Of a stretch of DNA of 64,000 bases, positions 46,979 to 55,601 are shown one piece after another. The stretch spans positions 248,001-312,000 of the forward strand of contig NZ_BSDE01000002.1 in the NCBI RefSeq assembly GCF_030268085.1. Direction: 5' to 3'. The DNA comes from Geothrix limicola. Lineage in GTDB: Bacteria > Acidobacteriota > Holophagae > Holophagales > Holophagaceae. Within the stretch, counting starts at the first letter, position 1. Each line of letters begins with the position of its first letter. Below the pieces are notes generated by a model. The model worked only from the letters and a program-made list of their open reading frames with translations. It was not told the DNA's origin and ran no database searches. The translations under genes and the position numbers were made by a program.

Positions 46979-48280
46979 ATGGACCGACTGGTGATCCAAG
47001 GTGGACATCCCCTGCGGGGGCGCATCCGGGTGTCGGGTGCGAAAAACGCGGCCCTGCCCTGCCTGGCGGCGGCCCTGCTCACTTCGGAACCGGTGGTCCT
47101 CTCCAACCTGCCCGCCGTGGCCGATATCCGCACCATGGTGAAGGTGCTCCAGGCCCTGGGCACGGAGGCCACGCTGGAGGCCCATCCGGACGGCTTCGAG
47201 CTCACGGCCAGCCTGGCCTGTGCGGGCTCCGAGGATCCCAAGGCGCCCTACGACCTCGTGAAGACCATGCGGGCCTCGATCCTCGTGCTGGGCCCCCTGC
47301 TCGCCCGCTTCGGCCGGGCCACCGTGAGCCTGCCCGGCGGCTGCGCCATCGGCGCCCGGCCCGTGAACCTGCACCTCGAGGCCCTGGAGCGCATGGGCGC
47401 ACTCATCGAGATCAGCCACGGCTACATCCACGCCACCGTGAAGGGCCGTCTCCGGGCCATCGACCACACCTTCGAGAAGGTCAGTGTGGGCGCCACCGAG
47501 AACATCCTCATGGCCGCGGCCCTGGCGGAAGGCACGACGGTGCTGCGCAACGCCGCGCTGGAGCCCGAGATCGGCGACCTGGCCCGCCTGCTGGTGGAGA
47601 TGGGCGCCCAGATCGAGGGCATCGGCACGGGCACCCTCACCATCACGGGCGTCGAGCGCCTGCACGGCTGCGAGCACGCCGTCATCCCCGACCGCATCGA
47701 GGCCGGCACCTACCTCTGCGCCGTGGCCGCCGCCTGCGGGGACGTGGTGCTGGACCGCTGCGAGCCCGAGCACCTGCGCTCCCTGCTGGACCTGCTGGAG
47801 CGCACGGGCTGCGTCATCACCGAGCGCGAGGGCCAGGATGGCCGTCAGCTGCGCATCCAGCGCGAAGTGGGCCAGAAGCTGCGCTCCAAGGACGTCACCA
47901 CCCTGCCCTTCCCGGGATTTCCCACTGATCTGCAGGCCCAGGTGATGGCCGTCATGACGCAAGCCTGCGGAATCAGCGTGATCAACGAGGGCATCTTCGA
48001 GAACCGCTTCCAGCACGCCATGGAGCTGGAGCGACTGGGCGCCAACCTGCGCACGGACGGCCACACGGCCATCGTGGCTGGCCCCGCGGACCTGACGGGC
48101 TGCACGGTCATGGCCACGGATCTGCGCGCCAGCGCCGCCCTCGTCATCGCGGGCCTGGTGGCCCGGGGCGAGACCATCGTCGACCGCATCTACCACCTGG
48201 ACCGCGGCTACTCGGGCCTGGAGAAGAAGCTCCAGGGCGTGGGCGCGCACATCGAGCGCGTGGGCGGGGGCCGGGTCTAG
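46979..48280 (+). CDS. murA: UDP-N-acetylglucosamine 1-carboxyvinyltransferase
   Basis: This 433-residue enzyme transfers enolpyruvate from PEP to UDP-GlcNAc, the first committed step of peptidoglycan synthesis. The N-terminal GAKNAALPCLAAALLT carries Lys22-Asn23. The catalytic loop has Cys122 in LPGGCAIGARPVNLH, so the enzyme should be of the fosfomycin-sensitive type. DLRASAALVIAGLVA and HLDRGYSGLEKKLQ close the C-terminal lobe. The start is ATG 46979; the frame is open far upstream, but that part is antisense to the heat-shock gene. Confidence 0.96.
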   Translation: MDRLVIQGGHPLRGRIRVSGAKNAALPCLAAALLTSEPVVLSNLPAVADIRTMVKVLQALGTEATLEAHPDGFELTASLACAGSEDPKAPYDLVKTMRASILVLGPLLARFGRATVSLPGGCAIGARPVNLHLEALERMGALIEISHGYIHATVKGRLRAIDHTFEKVSVGATENILMAAALAEGTTVLRNAALEPEIGDLARLLVEMGAQIEGIGTGTLTITGVERLHGCEHAVIPDRIEAGTYLCAVAAACGDVVLDRCEPEHLRSLLDLLERTGCVITEREGQDGRQLRIQREVGQKLRSKDVTTLPFPGFPTDLQAQVMAVMTQACGISVINEGIFENRFQHAMELERLGANLRTDGHTAIVAGPADLTGCTVMATDLRASAALVIAGLVARGETIVDRIYHLDRGYSGLEKKLQGVGAHIERVGGGRV

Positions 48281-48293
48281 GCCTCCGGATTTC

Positions 48294-48980
48294 ATGCGCC
48301 GCGCTGACCGCCTGTTCCAGATCGTGCAGCTGCTCCGGCGGGACCGCCACAGCACCGCCGCGCGGCTATCGAAGGAACTGGGCGTCAGCGAGCGCACCCT
48401 CTACCGCGACATCGCCGACCTCATGGCCTCCGGCGTGCCCATCGAAAGCGAGGCGGGCGTCGGCTACAGCCTGCCCCGGCACTTCGACCTGCCCCCCTTC
48501 ATGTTCAATGCGGAGGAGGGCGAGGCCCTGCTCCTGGGCGCGCGCATCGTGGCAGCCTGGGGCGATCCTTCGCTGCGGGAGGCCGCCGAGAACCTGCTGC
48601 GGAAGGTGGAGGCCGTCCTGCCCGCGGGGCGCCGGACCTCCCTGTCGGATCTGCCCTTCCTCGTGCCGGATTTCCACGTGCCACCCGAAACCGCCCGCTT
48701 TCTCGGCGAGCTGCGCCAGGGCCTGCGGGAACAGCGCCGTGTGCGCGTCAGCTATGAGAAGGCCGATGGCACTTGCACGGACCGGGTGCTGCAGCCCCTG
48801 GGGCTCATCTTCTGGGGCTACCGCTGGCACCTGGCCGCCTGGTGCGAACTGCGCGGGGCCATGCGCACCTTCCGCGTGGACCGCATCCAGAGCAGCGAAC
48901 TCCTGGATGCCTTCGAGCCCTCCCACGGTCACAGCCTGGAAAGCTACCTGAGCCAGATGCGGGCGGAAAAAATCGGCTGA
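48294..48980 (+). CDS. YafY-type HTH/WYL transcriptional regulator
   Basis: This 228-residue regulator has a DeoR-like winged helix (RLFQIVQLLRRDRHSTAARLSKELGVSERTLYRDIADL, 6-43) and a WYL-related ligand-binding domain (about 130-215, LIFWGYRWHLAAWCELRGAMRTFRVDRI). The signature triad reads GYRWHLAAW. It starts 13 bases after murA but is unlikely to be functionally tied to it. The DinB gene follows, with a 26-bp palindrome right after this gene's stop codon. This is the common YafY-DinB pairing, with the regulator probably controlling dinB. Confidence 0.9.
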   Translation: MRRADRLFQIVQLLRRDRHSTAARLSKELGVSERTLYRDIADLMASGVPIESEAGVGYSLPRHFDLPPFMFNAEEGEALLLGARIVAAWGDPSLREAAENLLRKVEAVLPAGRRTSLSDLPFLVPDFHVPPETARFLGELRQGLREQRRVRVSYEKADGTCTDRVLQPLGLIFWGYRWHLAAWCELRGAMRTFRVDRIQSSELLDAFEPSHGHSLESYLSQMRAEKIG

Positions 48981-48981
48981 C

Positions 48982-49007
48982 TCTCCTGACACAAGGTTGT
49001 CAGGAGA
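48982..49007. promoter_or_regulatory. 26-bp palindrome between WYL regulator and dinB-like gene
   Basis: TCTCCTGACA and TGTCAGGAGA are perfect 10-bp arms around CAAGGT. It starts 1 base after the regulator's stop and ends 37 bases before the DinB start codon. No T run follows, so an operator is more likely than a terminator. Confidence 0.55.
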
Positions 49008-49044
49008 CCTGTTCCAACATGGGTCTTCATTCAAGGAGGCCCCG

Positions 49045-49554
49045 ATGGCCATCGCCCAATCCCTCATCCCCGAATTCACCCATGAAATGAGCGTCCTGCG
49101 CCGCGTGGTCGAGCGCGTGCCCGCGGACCGCCTGGATTTCCGCCCCCATCCCAAGTCCTTCGACCTCCATGCCCTGGTGAACCACCTCGTGACCATTCCC
49201 GGCTGGACCGTGACCACGCTGAAGGAGACCGAGCTGGATTTCGGCCTGCCCGAGACCCAGGCCAAGCAGCCCAAGCCGAGCAGCACCACGGAGGGCCTGC
49301 TCAGCACGCTGGATGCCTGCGTGGAAGGGGCCCTCGAGGCCCTGAACCAGGCCAGTGATGAGGATTTCCGGGTGATCTGGACCCTGAAGAACAAGGGGGA
49401 GGCCGTGCTCTCCATGCCCCGCATCGCCGTCTTCCGGGGCTTCGTGATGAACCACCTCATCCACCACCGGGCCCAGGTCGCGCTCTACCTCCGCATGCTG
49501 GATGTGCCCGTGCCCTCGATCTACGGCCCCAGCGCCGACGAACCCACGTTCTGA
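49045..49554 (+). CDS. DinB-family protein
   Basis: This 169-residue four-helix-bundle protein of the DinB/YfiT group is a metal-dependent fold used by many thiol- and stress-related transferases. Probable metal ligands are the His in HALVNHLVT (about residue 50) and the pair in HLIHHRAQ (about 140). The start ATG 49045 follows TTCAAGGAGGCCCCG. Function of most family members is unknown. Regulation by the preceding WYL protein is suggested by the palindrome between them. Confidence 0.88.
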   Translation: MAIAQSLIPEFTHEMSVLRRVVERVPADRLDFRPHPKSFDLHALVNHLVTIPGWTVTTLKETELDFGLPETQAKQPKPSSTTEGLLSTLDACVEGALEALNQASDEDFRVIWTLKNKGEAVLSMPRIAVFRGFVMNHLIHHRAQVALYLRMLDVPVPSIYGPSADEPTF

Positions 49555-49570
49555 GCCCTGAGGGAGGACG

Positions 49571-49605
49571 GAAGGAGGTGGTGCCAACCCGGCGCCACCT
49601 CCTTC
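49571..49605 (+). terminator. Hairpin after dinB-like gene
   Basis: GAAGGAGGTGG and CCACCTCCTTC form an 11-bp stem around TGCCAACCCGGCG, extendable by TGCC/GGCG pairing. A T5 tract comes only about 15 bases later, so termination is likely but the signal is weak. Confidence 0.5.
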
Positions 49606-49699
49606 TCCTTGTCCACCCCCTTTTTCGCCGCCGGCGCCCGGCTGTGGCAACCCGGCCCCCGCATCGGTCGGTTACACTGAAGTCACGATCGGGGGATCC

Positions 49700-50647
49700 A
49701 TGTTCGGCGAGATGAAAGTGTTTTCCGGGAGCAGCCACCCGGACCTGGCGAGGGGCATCGCCACTCACATGGGCATGCCGCTGGGCCGCCTCAAGGTGAC
49801 TCGTTTTTCCAACGAGAACATCAAGGTGAAGGTCGAGGAAAATGTCCGCGAGGCGGATGTCTTCGTCATCCAGTCCTCCTGCCCCCCCGTCAGCGACAAC
49901 CTGATGGAGATGCTCATCCTCATCGACGCGCTGAAGTTCGCGTCTGCGGCCCGCATCACGGCCGTCCTGCCCTATTTCCCCTATGCCCGCAGCGACAAGA
50001 AGGACGAGGCGCGCATTTCCATCACGGCCCGCCTGGTGGCCGACCTGCTGGAGACCGCCGGCGCGGACCGCGTGCTGACCATGACCCTGCACGCGCCCCA
50101 GATTCTCGGATTCTTCCGCAAGCCCGCGGACCAGCTGCTGGCCACGCCCATCCTCACGAACTATTTCAAGACCAAGGACCTGTCCAACGCCACCGTGGTG
50201 GCCACGGATGCCGGTGCCGCCAAGTTCGCCGGGCATTTCGCCAAGCGCCTCTCCGTGCCCATGGCCATCATCGACAAGCGCCGCTTCGATGATTCCGAAA
50301 AGGCCCAGAGCGTGGCCCTCATCGGCGATGTGAAGGACCGCGACGCCATCATCTACGACGACGAGATCGCCACCGGCGGCTCCATCAAGGAGGCGGCCCG
50401 CATCATCCGCGAATTCGGCGCCCGCACCGTGCGCGTGGGCGTCACCCATCCCGTGCTTTCGGGCAACGCGCTGGACACGCTCCGCTCGGCCGAACTGGAC
50501 GAACTCGTGGTGACCGACAGCATCCCTGTCTCCGCCGACTTCACCCAGGCCATGCCCAACCTCAAGGTGCTCTCCACCGCGGCGCTGTTCGGCGACGCCA
50601 TCCTGCGCATCCACGGCGGACGAAGCATCAGCGAGATGATGGACTGA
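49700..50647 (+). CDS. prs: Ribose-phosphate pyrophosphokinase
   Basis: This 315-residue enzyme makes PRPP from ribose 5-phosphate and ATP for nucleotide, histidine and NAD synthesis. Family blocks are FSGSSHPDLARGIATHMG, the flexible-loop region PYFPYARSDKKDEARISITARLVADLLE, and the PRPP-binding IIYDDEIATGGSIKEAA, with a Glu where many enzymes have DDDIDTAG-like residues. ATG 49700 is used; upstream is the terminator region of dinB. It overlaps the methyltransferase gene by 1 base (TGATG). Confidence 0.95.
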   Translation: MFGEMKVFSGSSHPDLARGIATHMGMPLGRLKVTRFSNENIKVKVEENVREADVFVIQSSCPPVSDNLMEMLILIDALKFASAARITAVLPYFPYARSDKKDEARISITARLVADLLETAGADRVLTMTLHAPQILGFFRKPADQLLATPILTNYFKTKDLSNATVVATDAGAAKFAGHFAKRLSVPMAIIDKRRFDDSEKAQSVALIGDVKDRDAIIYDDEIATGGSIKEAARIIREFGARTVRVGVTHPVLSGNALDTLRSAELDELVVTDSIPVSADFTQAMPNLKVLSTAALFGDAILRIHGGRSISEMMD

Positions 50648-51810
50648 TGGTCCCAGCCCTCGGCCCCATCGGGGCTCCACCCAGCCTCGACCTGCTGGGG
50701 CCGAAGGGGCCCGAGATCAGCCAGCTCTTCACCCGGCCCTTCCTGGTGGTGCACCGGGCCTCGGAACTCTATACGGCGCGCATCTGCCTCCTGCTGCTCT
50801 TCGACCTGGGCTGGGAGGCCCAGCTTCGCGTCGGCACCAGCCTCGATGAGCTCTGCCAGGGGCGGCCCGAGCAGGTGCGCAAACCCCTGGCCTGGATGCT
50901 GCCCTTCCTCGCCGCCGAAGATCTGCTCACGGTCCGCGACGGCGTCTACGTGCTGAACGGAGAGCCGGACCTGGACCTGGCCGGCATCCGCGCGGCGGTG
51001 GACCAGGAGGCTCCGGGCCACGGCGTCAACTTCGACCTGCTGGATGGCGTGCGGGCGCGGATCCGACCCTTCTTCACGGAAGGCAGGCCGGGCGAAGGCC
51101 TGCTCTTCGACCTGACCCTGTTCCCCCTCTGGCTGTCCTATTTCCGCAACGAGAACCTCTGCTACCTGCCCAACAACCTGCTCTCCCTCCTGGCCCTGCG
51201 CGAGCAGTTGCCCGAGGGCGCCCGCGTGCTGGAACTCGGCGCGGGCGCAGGCTCCTTCGCGCAGCTCGTGGCCCGGAAGGGCGCCGAGGCGGGCTGGCTG
51301 TCACGCATCGCCGAATACCGCTTCACCGACGTGGCGCCGACCTTCCTGCGCCGCGCCCAGCGGGAGCTGAAAGCCGTCACGCCGGGGCTGCCCCTGACCT
51401 TCCAGGCGCTGGATCTCAACCATCCCCTCGGCGATCAGGGCATCGAAGCCGCCAGCTTCGACGTCATCGTCGGCGTCAACGTGCTACACGTGGCGCAGGA
51501 TCTGGAAGCGACTCTGCGCGACCTCCGCAGTCGATTGAAACCCGGCGGGCGCCTCGTGATCGGGGAATGCGTGAAGTCCGACTGGCATCAACCCCTCTAC
51601 CTGGAATTCTTCTTCACCTTCATCCGCAGCTTCACCGAGGTGCAGCTGGATCCCGACTGGCGCCCGGCCCACGGCTTCCTGAGCCCCGAGGCCTGGGACA
51701 AGGCACTGCGTCACGCCGGATTTCCTGCCGTGGCCTTCATCCCGCCTCCGCGCCCCCTCATGGACCGCCACCCCGCCTTCAACGCCACGGGCATCACGGC
51801 CTGGGCCTAG
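50647..51810 (+). CDS. Class I SAM-dependent methyltransferase
   Basis: This 387-residue protein has a Rossmann-like methyltransferase domain in the second half. Motif I is VLELGAGAGSFAQLVA (about 196-211), FDVIVGVNVLHVAQDLEATLRDL is motif II/post-motif and KPGGRLVIGE is motif III. The first ~170 residues are helical and resemble the winged-helix dimerisation part of small-molecule methyltransferases. The substrate is unknown. It is translationally coupled to prs, which may reflect shared expression rather than shared function. It ends in a 4-base overlap with the convergent serine hydrolase gene. Confidence 0.88.
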   Translation: MVPALGPIGAPPSLDLLGPKGPEISQLFTRPFLVVHRASELYTARICLLLLFDLGWEAQLRVGTSLDELCQGRPEQVRKPLAWMLPFLAAEDLLTVRDGVYVLNGEPDLDLAGIRAAVDQEAPGHGVNFDLLDGVRARIRPFFTEGRPGEGLLFDLTLFPLWLSYFRNENLCYLPNNLLSLLALREQLPEGARVLELGAGAGSFAQLVARKGAEAGWLSRIAEYRFTDVAPTFLRRAQRELKAVTPGLPLTFQALDLNHPLGDQGIEAASFDVIVGVNVLHVAQDLEATLRDLRSRLKPGGRLVIGECVKSDWHQPLYLEFFFTFIRSFTEVQLDPDWRPAHGFLSPEAWDKALRHAGFPAVAFIPPPRPLMDRHPAFNATGITAWA

Positions 51811-52970
51811 CGGGTCGCTGGCCCCTCGACGACGGTGGTCACGAGCTCCTGGAAATACGCCTGGACCTGGCGGACCGTCCTGAGGTCGCCGTAGGCTCCG
51901 GCCGTGGTCACCACGCAGAGGTCCAGGTCGGGCACCGTGTAGATGCGCTGGCTTCCGTTGCCGAAGGCCGCGCACCAAGGCAAGGTGCGCCCCTGCCAGC
52001 CCACGGTGCCTGTCCACCAGTGGTAGCCGTATCCCGTGCCATCGAAGCCCGTGGTCAAGCGGGATTGCCGGGAGGCATCGATCCACGCCGCGGGCACGAG
52101 CTGCTGGCCCTGCCAGGTGCCGCGGTTCAGCACGAGGCGCCCCAGCTTGGCCATGTCCCGGGGACGCAGGCGCAGGCCGCTGTTTGGCATGGGCCGGCCC
52201 CGGAGGTCCGTCACCCACTCGTAGTCCGTGATGCCCAGGGGCTGGAACAGGGCCGAGCGGGCGAACTCCGGCCAGGGCACGCGGGTCGCCCGCGAGAGGA
52301 TGTCCGCCAGCACCACGGTGCCGCCGCTGCAGTAGTTGAAGGTGGTGCCGGGTGCGGCCACGGCGGGCCGGCTCAGCACGAAGCGCGTGGGGGAACCCTT
52401 CCAGGCCAGGCGGTCCTCGTCATTGGGAAAGCCCACACCAGATTCGCGCCACGCCAAGCCGCTGCTCATGGTGAGCAGGTGCTCGAGGGTGACCTTGCGC
52501 AGCTCAGGCGTGGCAAGGTCCTGGGATTCGGGAAACCAGTCGATCACGGGCGTGGCGAGGGAACCGAGCTGGCCCCGCGCCTGGGCGACACCCACGAGGA
52601 GGCCGATCACACTCTTGCCGACGGAGCGCGTGTCGTGGCGGGTGGCAGGGTCGAAGTCCACGGTGCGGCTGAAGAGGGTGAACTGCGGGTGGTCCTTCCC
52701 CTTCCGGTAGGCCTCGGCCACCAGCCTTCCGTGCCGCTCGACGATCACCGCGTGCAGATTCACCTCGCCGCTGACCATCTTCGCCAGCACCGCCCGCAGG
52801 CGGTCCGGGTCGAAACCGGCCCTGCGCGGATCCACGGATTCCCACCCGTCGCCGCCCAGAACCGGCGCCGCCGGTGCGTGTCGAGGCGTCTGGGCGAAGC
52901 CGGGCGCCCCTGGGGCCAGCAGTGCTAGGCCCAACCCGATCATCAGGATTCTGAAGATTCGAGGACGCAC
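51807..52970 (-). CDS. Secreted serine hydrolase, class C beta-lactamase fold
   Basis: This 387-residue protein has a signal peptide (about 1-26) and a beta-lactamase/D-alanyl-D-alanine carboxypeptidase fold. The nucleophile motif SVGK places Ser116 and Lys119. The second motif YxN is YCS in FNYCSGGTVVLADIL, which deviates from true class C enzymes. It is thus more likely an esterase or peptidase of the 6-aminohexanoate-dimer hydrolase/EstB type than an antibiotic-destroying enzyme. GYGYHWWTG near residue 310 fits that group. Confidence 0.88.
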   Translation of the reverse strand: MRPRIFRILMIGLGLALLAPGAPGFAQTPRHAPAAPVLGGDGWESVDPRRAGFDPDRLRAVLAKMVSGEVNLHAVIVERHGRLVAEAYRKGKDHPQFTLFSRTVDFDPATRHDTRSVGKSVIGLLVGVAQARGQLGSLATPVIDWFPESQDLATPELRKVTLEHLLTMSSGLAWRESGVGFPNDEDRLAWKGSPTRFVLSRPAVAAPGTTFNYCSGGTVVLADILSRATRVPWPEFARSALFQPLGITDYEWVTDLRGRPMPNSGLRLRPRDMAKLGRLVLNRGTWQGQQLVPAAWIDASRQSRLTTGFDGTGYGYHWWTGTVGWQGRTLPWCAAFGNGSQRIYTVPDLDLCVVTTAGAYGDLRTVRQVQAYFQELVTTVVEGPATR

Positions 52971-53082
52971 GGCGTCATCCTTGCAAGTGGAGCGAGAGCA
53001 GGCGAACCCCTCGCGGTGCCAGCCTGGGAGCTTCGTGAATGGCCATCATGACAGCGAACGGATTCCCGGCCCTCACACGAAC

Positions 53083-53106
53083 GTGGCGCCCCCGAGGAGG
53101 CGCCAC
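53083..53106 (-). terminator. Hairpin downstream of DUF4382 lipoprotein gene
   Basis: GTGGCGCC and GGCGCCAC form a perfect 8-bp stem with an 8-base loop, 25 bases after the stop codon. No T tract is present, so this is a weak call. Confidence 0.4.
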
Positions 53107-53130
53107 GCCACGTCGAATCCGGACGGACGA

Positions 53131-54795
53131 TCAGAAGCCCGTGAACACCACCACCGCATAGGCCGAGAAGGTGCCGTCGGGCTTGGGCACGACGGCCACG
53201 CGGGCCTTGGCGGGCGCGACGAGCTTGGTGGCCCAGGCGCTCACATCGATGGGCGAGACGGTGATGACGCCGCCCTGGTTGGCCACTTCCACGACCGCCG
53301 GCTGCATGCCCACCGTCGTCTTCAGGTTGACGGTGAGGGTCTGGCTGGTGGCGGCGGAGTTCGTGAAGGTGAACCCGAGCTGGCCCCCGTTGTACGAGCC
53401 GCTGATGGTGCCCTGGGGCGGCGCGACGGGCAGGAAGACGGCCGTGCTCGCATCCCAGGTGCTGGTGCCGGTGTTCCAGACCAGGTCGCTGGCGCCCTGC
53501 ACCCGAACGTCTCCGGCGCCCGTCACCGCGGCGGCGAAGTCACCGGGAAGGGTCGACGTGATGCCGGGGAAGCCGAGATACCACCAGGTGAAGGGGTTCG
53601 CGTAGGCGTGGGTGCGGTCACCCGCGATGGGGTGGTGATAGGTGAAGGAGGTGGCCGTCGCCGCGTTGATGGCGCCGCCATCCACGGCCCGCTGGATGTT
53701 CACGCTGCTGGCGTGCATGGGCACCTGCAGGGGATCCTTCACCTCCACCTGCACCTTGAAGCCCATCCACACGTCCGCGAGCGCCGCCGTGCCCGTGCCC
53801 AAGGCCTGGCTCGAATGGAAGGTGAAGGCGGTGTCCGCGTCGATGGCGATGGCCCGCGGCATGCCAGCATTGGTGCTGACCAGCAGGTGGTTGTTGACGC
53901 GATCCACACCGATGACGTGACCCTCGGGCGTCCAGCCCTGGAGGGCGCTGGCGCTGTACCACACGCGCACGGCCCAGAGGCTGCCATCGGACTGCATGCG
54001 CAGTTTCACCAGCGCGTTCTTGCCGGTGGCCAGGCCCGCGAAGCTGCCCACGGCCTTGGCGTCCACGTCGAACAACCAGGCGCCTGCATCCACGTTCACC
54101 GTGAGGTCGTTGCCGCTGTCCGTGTGCAGCACGAAGCTGGAGGCGCCCACGGAGGCGATGGTGCCCTTGCGGTGGCGGAAGGCCATCTGGGCCATGCCCA
54201 TCATGCCGTTCGCGTTGGGGCGGTGCCGGGCCTGCAAGTTCATCGACCAGTCACCGTTGGGCGTCTGGACGAGGAAGAGCGGGTGGCCCAGGTCGAAGTC
54301 GATCTGCACAGCGTTGCTGCCGCCCGAGGTCACCACCAGATCCGTACTCAGGCCCACCTGCACGGTGGAACCCTGCACGTGAAGCTGGCTCGCGGGCACC
54401 GCGGTGCCATCGGATTTGACGAGGTTCACACTGCTGGGATCGATGGTGATGCGCAGCGCATCGTAGGTGCCCACGGGCAGCTGCGCCGTGGCCAGCAGCT
54501 CACCCACGCTGTCCAGGTCCACGAGGTTGATCTTGGCCGTGGCGCCCTGGAAGGCCACCACCTCCTTCGTATGGTCGGTCTTGTCGAGCAGGGTCACCTT
54601 GGTGACCACCACCTCGATGGCGGACCACTGATCCGACGGCGCGTCGGTCAGGATGATCGAGGCGGCGCCGGTGGCGGTAGGGGCCGGTGTGGAGGCCGAG
54701 CTGCCCGAGGAGCCGCCATTGCAGGCCAGGGACAGGCCCAGGACCGTGAGGGCGGAAACCGTCAGGAAAGAGCAGATGCGGGGCGAAGGACGCAT
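53131..54795 (-). CDS. DUF4382 domain-containing lipoprotein
   Basis: This 554-residue protein has a lipobox LSLAC (Cys25) and a Ser/Gly/Pro-rich linker. An N-terminal DUF4382 domain follows (SIILTDAPSDQWSAIEVVVTKVTLL to about residue 200). The remaining ~350 residues contain repeated beta-rich segments (GTIASVGASSFVLHTDSGNDLTVNV and HVIGVDRVNNHLLV) like DUF5666-type modules. Tethering to a membrane and exposure to the periplasm or surface are expected. Function is unknown. ATG 54795 is chosen because GGAG lies 7 bases upstream; ATG 54807 is the alternative. Confidence 0.87.
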   Translation of the reverse strand: MRPSPRICSFLTVSALTVLGLSLACNGGSSGSSASTPAPTATGAASIILTDAPSDQWSAIEVVVTKVTLLDKTDHTKEVVAFQGATAKINLVDLDSVGELLATAQLPVGTYDALRITIDPSSVNLVKSDGTAVPASQLHVQGSTVQVGLSTDLVVTSGGSNAVQIDFDLGHPLFLVQTPNGDWSMNLQARHRPNANGMMGMAQMAFRHRKGTIASVGASSFVLHTDSGNDLTVNVDAGAWLFDVDAKAVGSFAGLATGKNALVKLRMQSDGSLWAVRVWYSASALQGWTPEGHVIGVDRVNNHLLVSTNAGMPRAIAIDADTAFTFHSSQALGTGTAALADVWMGFKVQVEVKDPLQVPMHASSVNIQRAVDGGAINAATATSFTYHHPIAGDRTHAYANPFTWWYLGFPGITSTLPGDFAAAVTGAGDVRVQGASDLVWNTGTSTWDASTAVFLPVAPPQGTISGSYNGGQLGFTFTNSAATSQTLTVNLKTTVGMQPAVVEVANQGGVITVSPIDVSAWATKLVAPAKARVAVVPKPDGTFSAYAVVVFTGF

Positions 54796-54931
54796 GGAGA
54801 ACTCCATGAATCGGAGCGGGGGCTCCGGGTGGGGGAGGGAATCGGACATCCCCACTGACCCCATGGCCGCCGGGAGGGTTTACGCAAGAATTCGCAGGCC
54901 CCTTCGGCCCTCGTCTTGCGACACTTCTTCC

Positions 54932-55549
54932 ATGCCCTCCACCCTCCGGGACCTCCTCATCCAGCGCGCCGCACGGCTTCAGGACCGGCCGGCCCTGACG
55001 GCTCCGGACTGGGGCACCTTGAGTTATGCCCAGCTCCGCAACCGCGCCGAGGGCGTGGCCCTGGGCCTGCTATCCGGAGAGGTGCCATCGGCCCTCTTCA
55101 GCTCGACGGGCACCCTTTGGGACTGGGCCGCCGAACTGGCCGTGGCGGCCTCGGGTCTGGCCTGGGACCCCGCCGGAGCCGCCCTGCACGCCGACATCCT
55201 GGGCGGCCCGCGCTTCAACCACGACGAGGGCCGGGGCCCCTACCACCGCCGCGAACAGGTCGTGGCGGCCGCCACACCCTTCACCGCGGGCCTGGATCAG
55301 GGCGAGCTGATGGCGCGACTGCGCCGGTTGAACGTACAGCTGGGCTGGGATCACACGACCCGGGTCGACCTGCCCTTCGCGCGGCTGGGCGAGGCGCCCC
55401 TGCGCGCCGCGCTCTGGAGCGCCCTCTACGCGGGCGCGCACGCGGTGCTGGCGGTGGAGGCGCCGACCCCCACCGGCCTTCTGGGTCGCTTCCGAAAGGT
55501 GGCTCCGGCCTGGGATGCGAGACCCTTCGAAGCCTTCTGGGAAACCTGA
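54932..55549 (+). CDS. AMP-binding (acyl-CoA synthetase) N-terminal-like fragment
   Basis: This 205-residue protein begins like an AMP-dependent synthetase (LRDLLIQRAARLQDRPALTAPDWGTLSYAQLRNRAEGVALGLL). It lacks the adenylate-binding P-loop (STGTTGxPK type), the ATP-binding region and the C-terminal domain of a ~500-residue enzyme. Residues 90-205 do not follow the family clearly. It may be a decayed synthetase or a small non-catalytic relative. No further synthetase sequence follows before chrA. ATG 54932 is the first start giving the homologous segment; the frame upstream is antisense to the lipoprotein gene. Confidence 0.6.
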   Translation: MPSTLRDLLIQRAARLQDRPALTAPDWGTLSYAQLRNRAEGVALGLLSGEVPSALFSSTGTLWDWAAELAVAASGLAWDPAGAALHADILGGPRFNHDEGRGPYHRREQVVAAATPFTAGLDQGELMARLRRLNVQLGWDHTTRVDLPFARLGEAPLRAALWSALYAGAHAVLAVEAPTPTGLLGRFRKVAPAWDARPFEAFWET

Positions 55550-55601
55550 GATCCACCGGAAGGCCTTCCCCTTTTCGCCCCGACCATGCTGATCTGATGC
55601 C

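Noticed and set aside
46894-47241. N-terminal extension of the small heat-shock protein
   Set aside because: It overlaps the start of murA in antisense, and the alpha-crystallin homology begins after ATG 46893.
46955-48397. 480-codon minus-strand open frame
   Set aside because: Shadow of murA; no motif.
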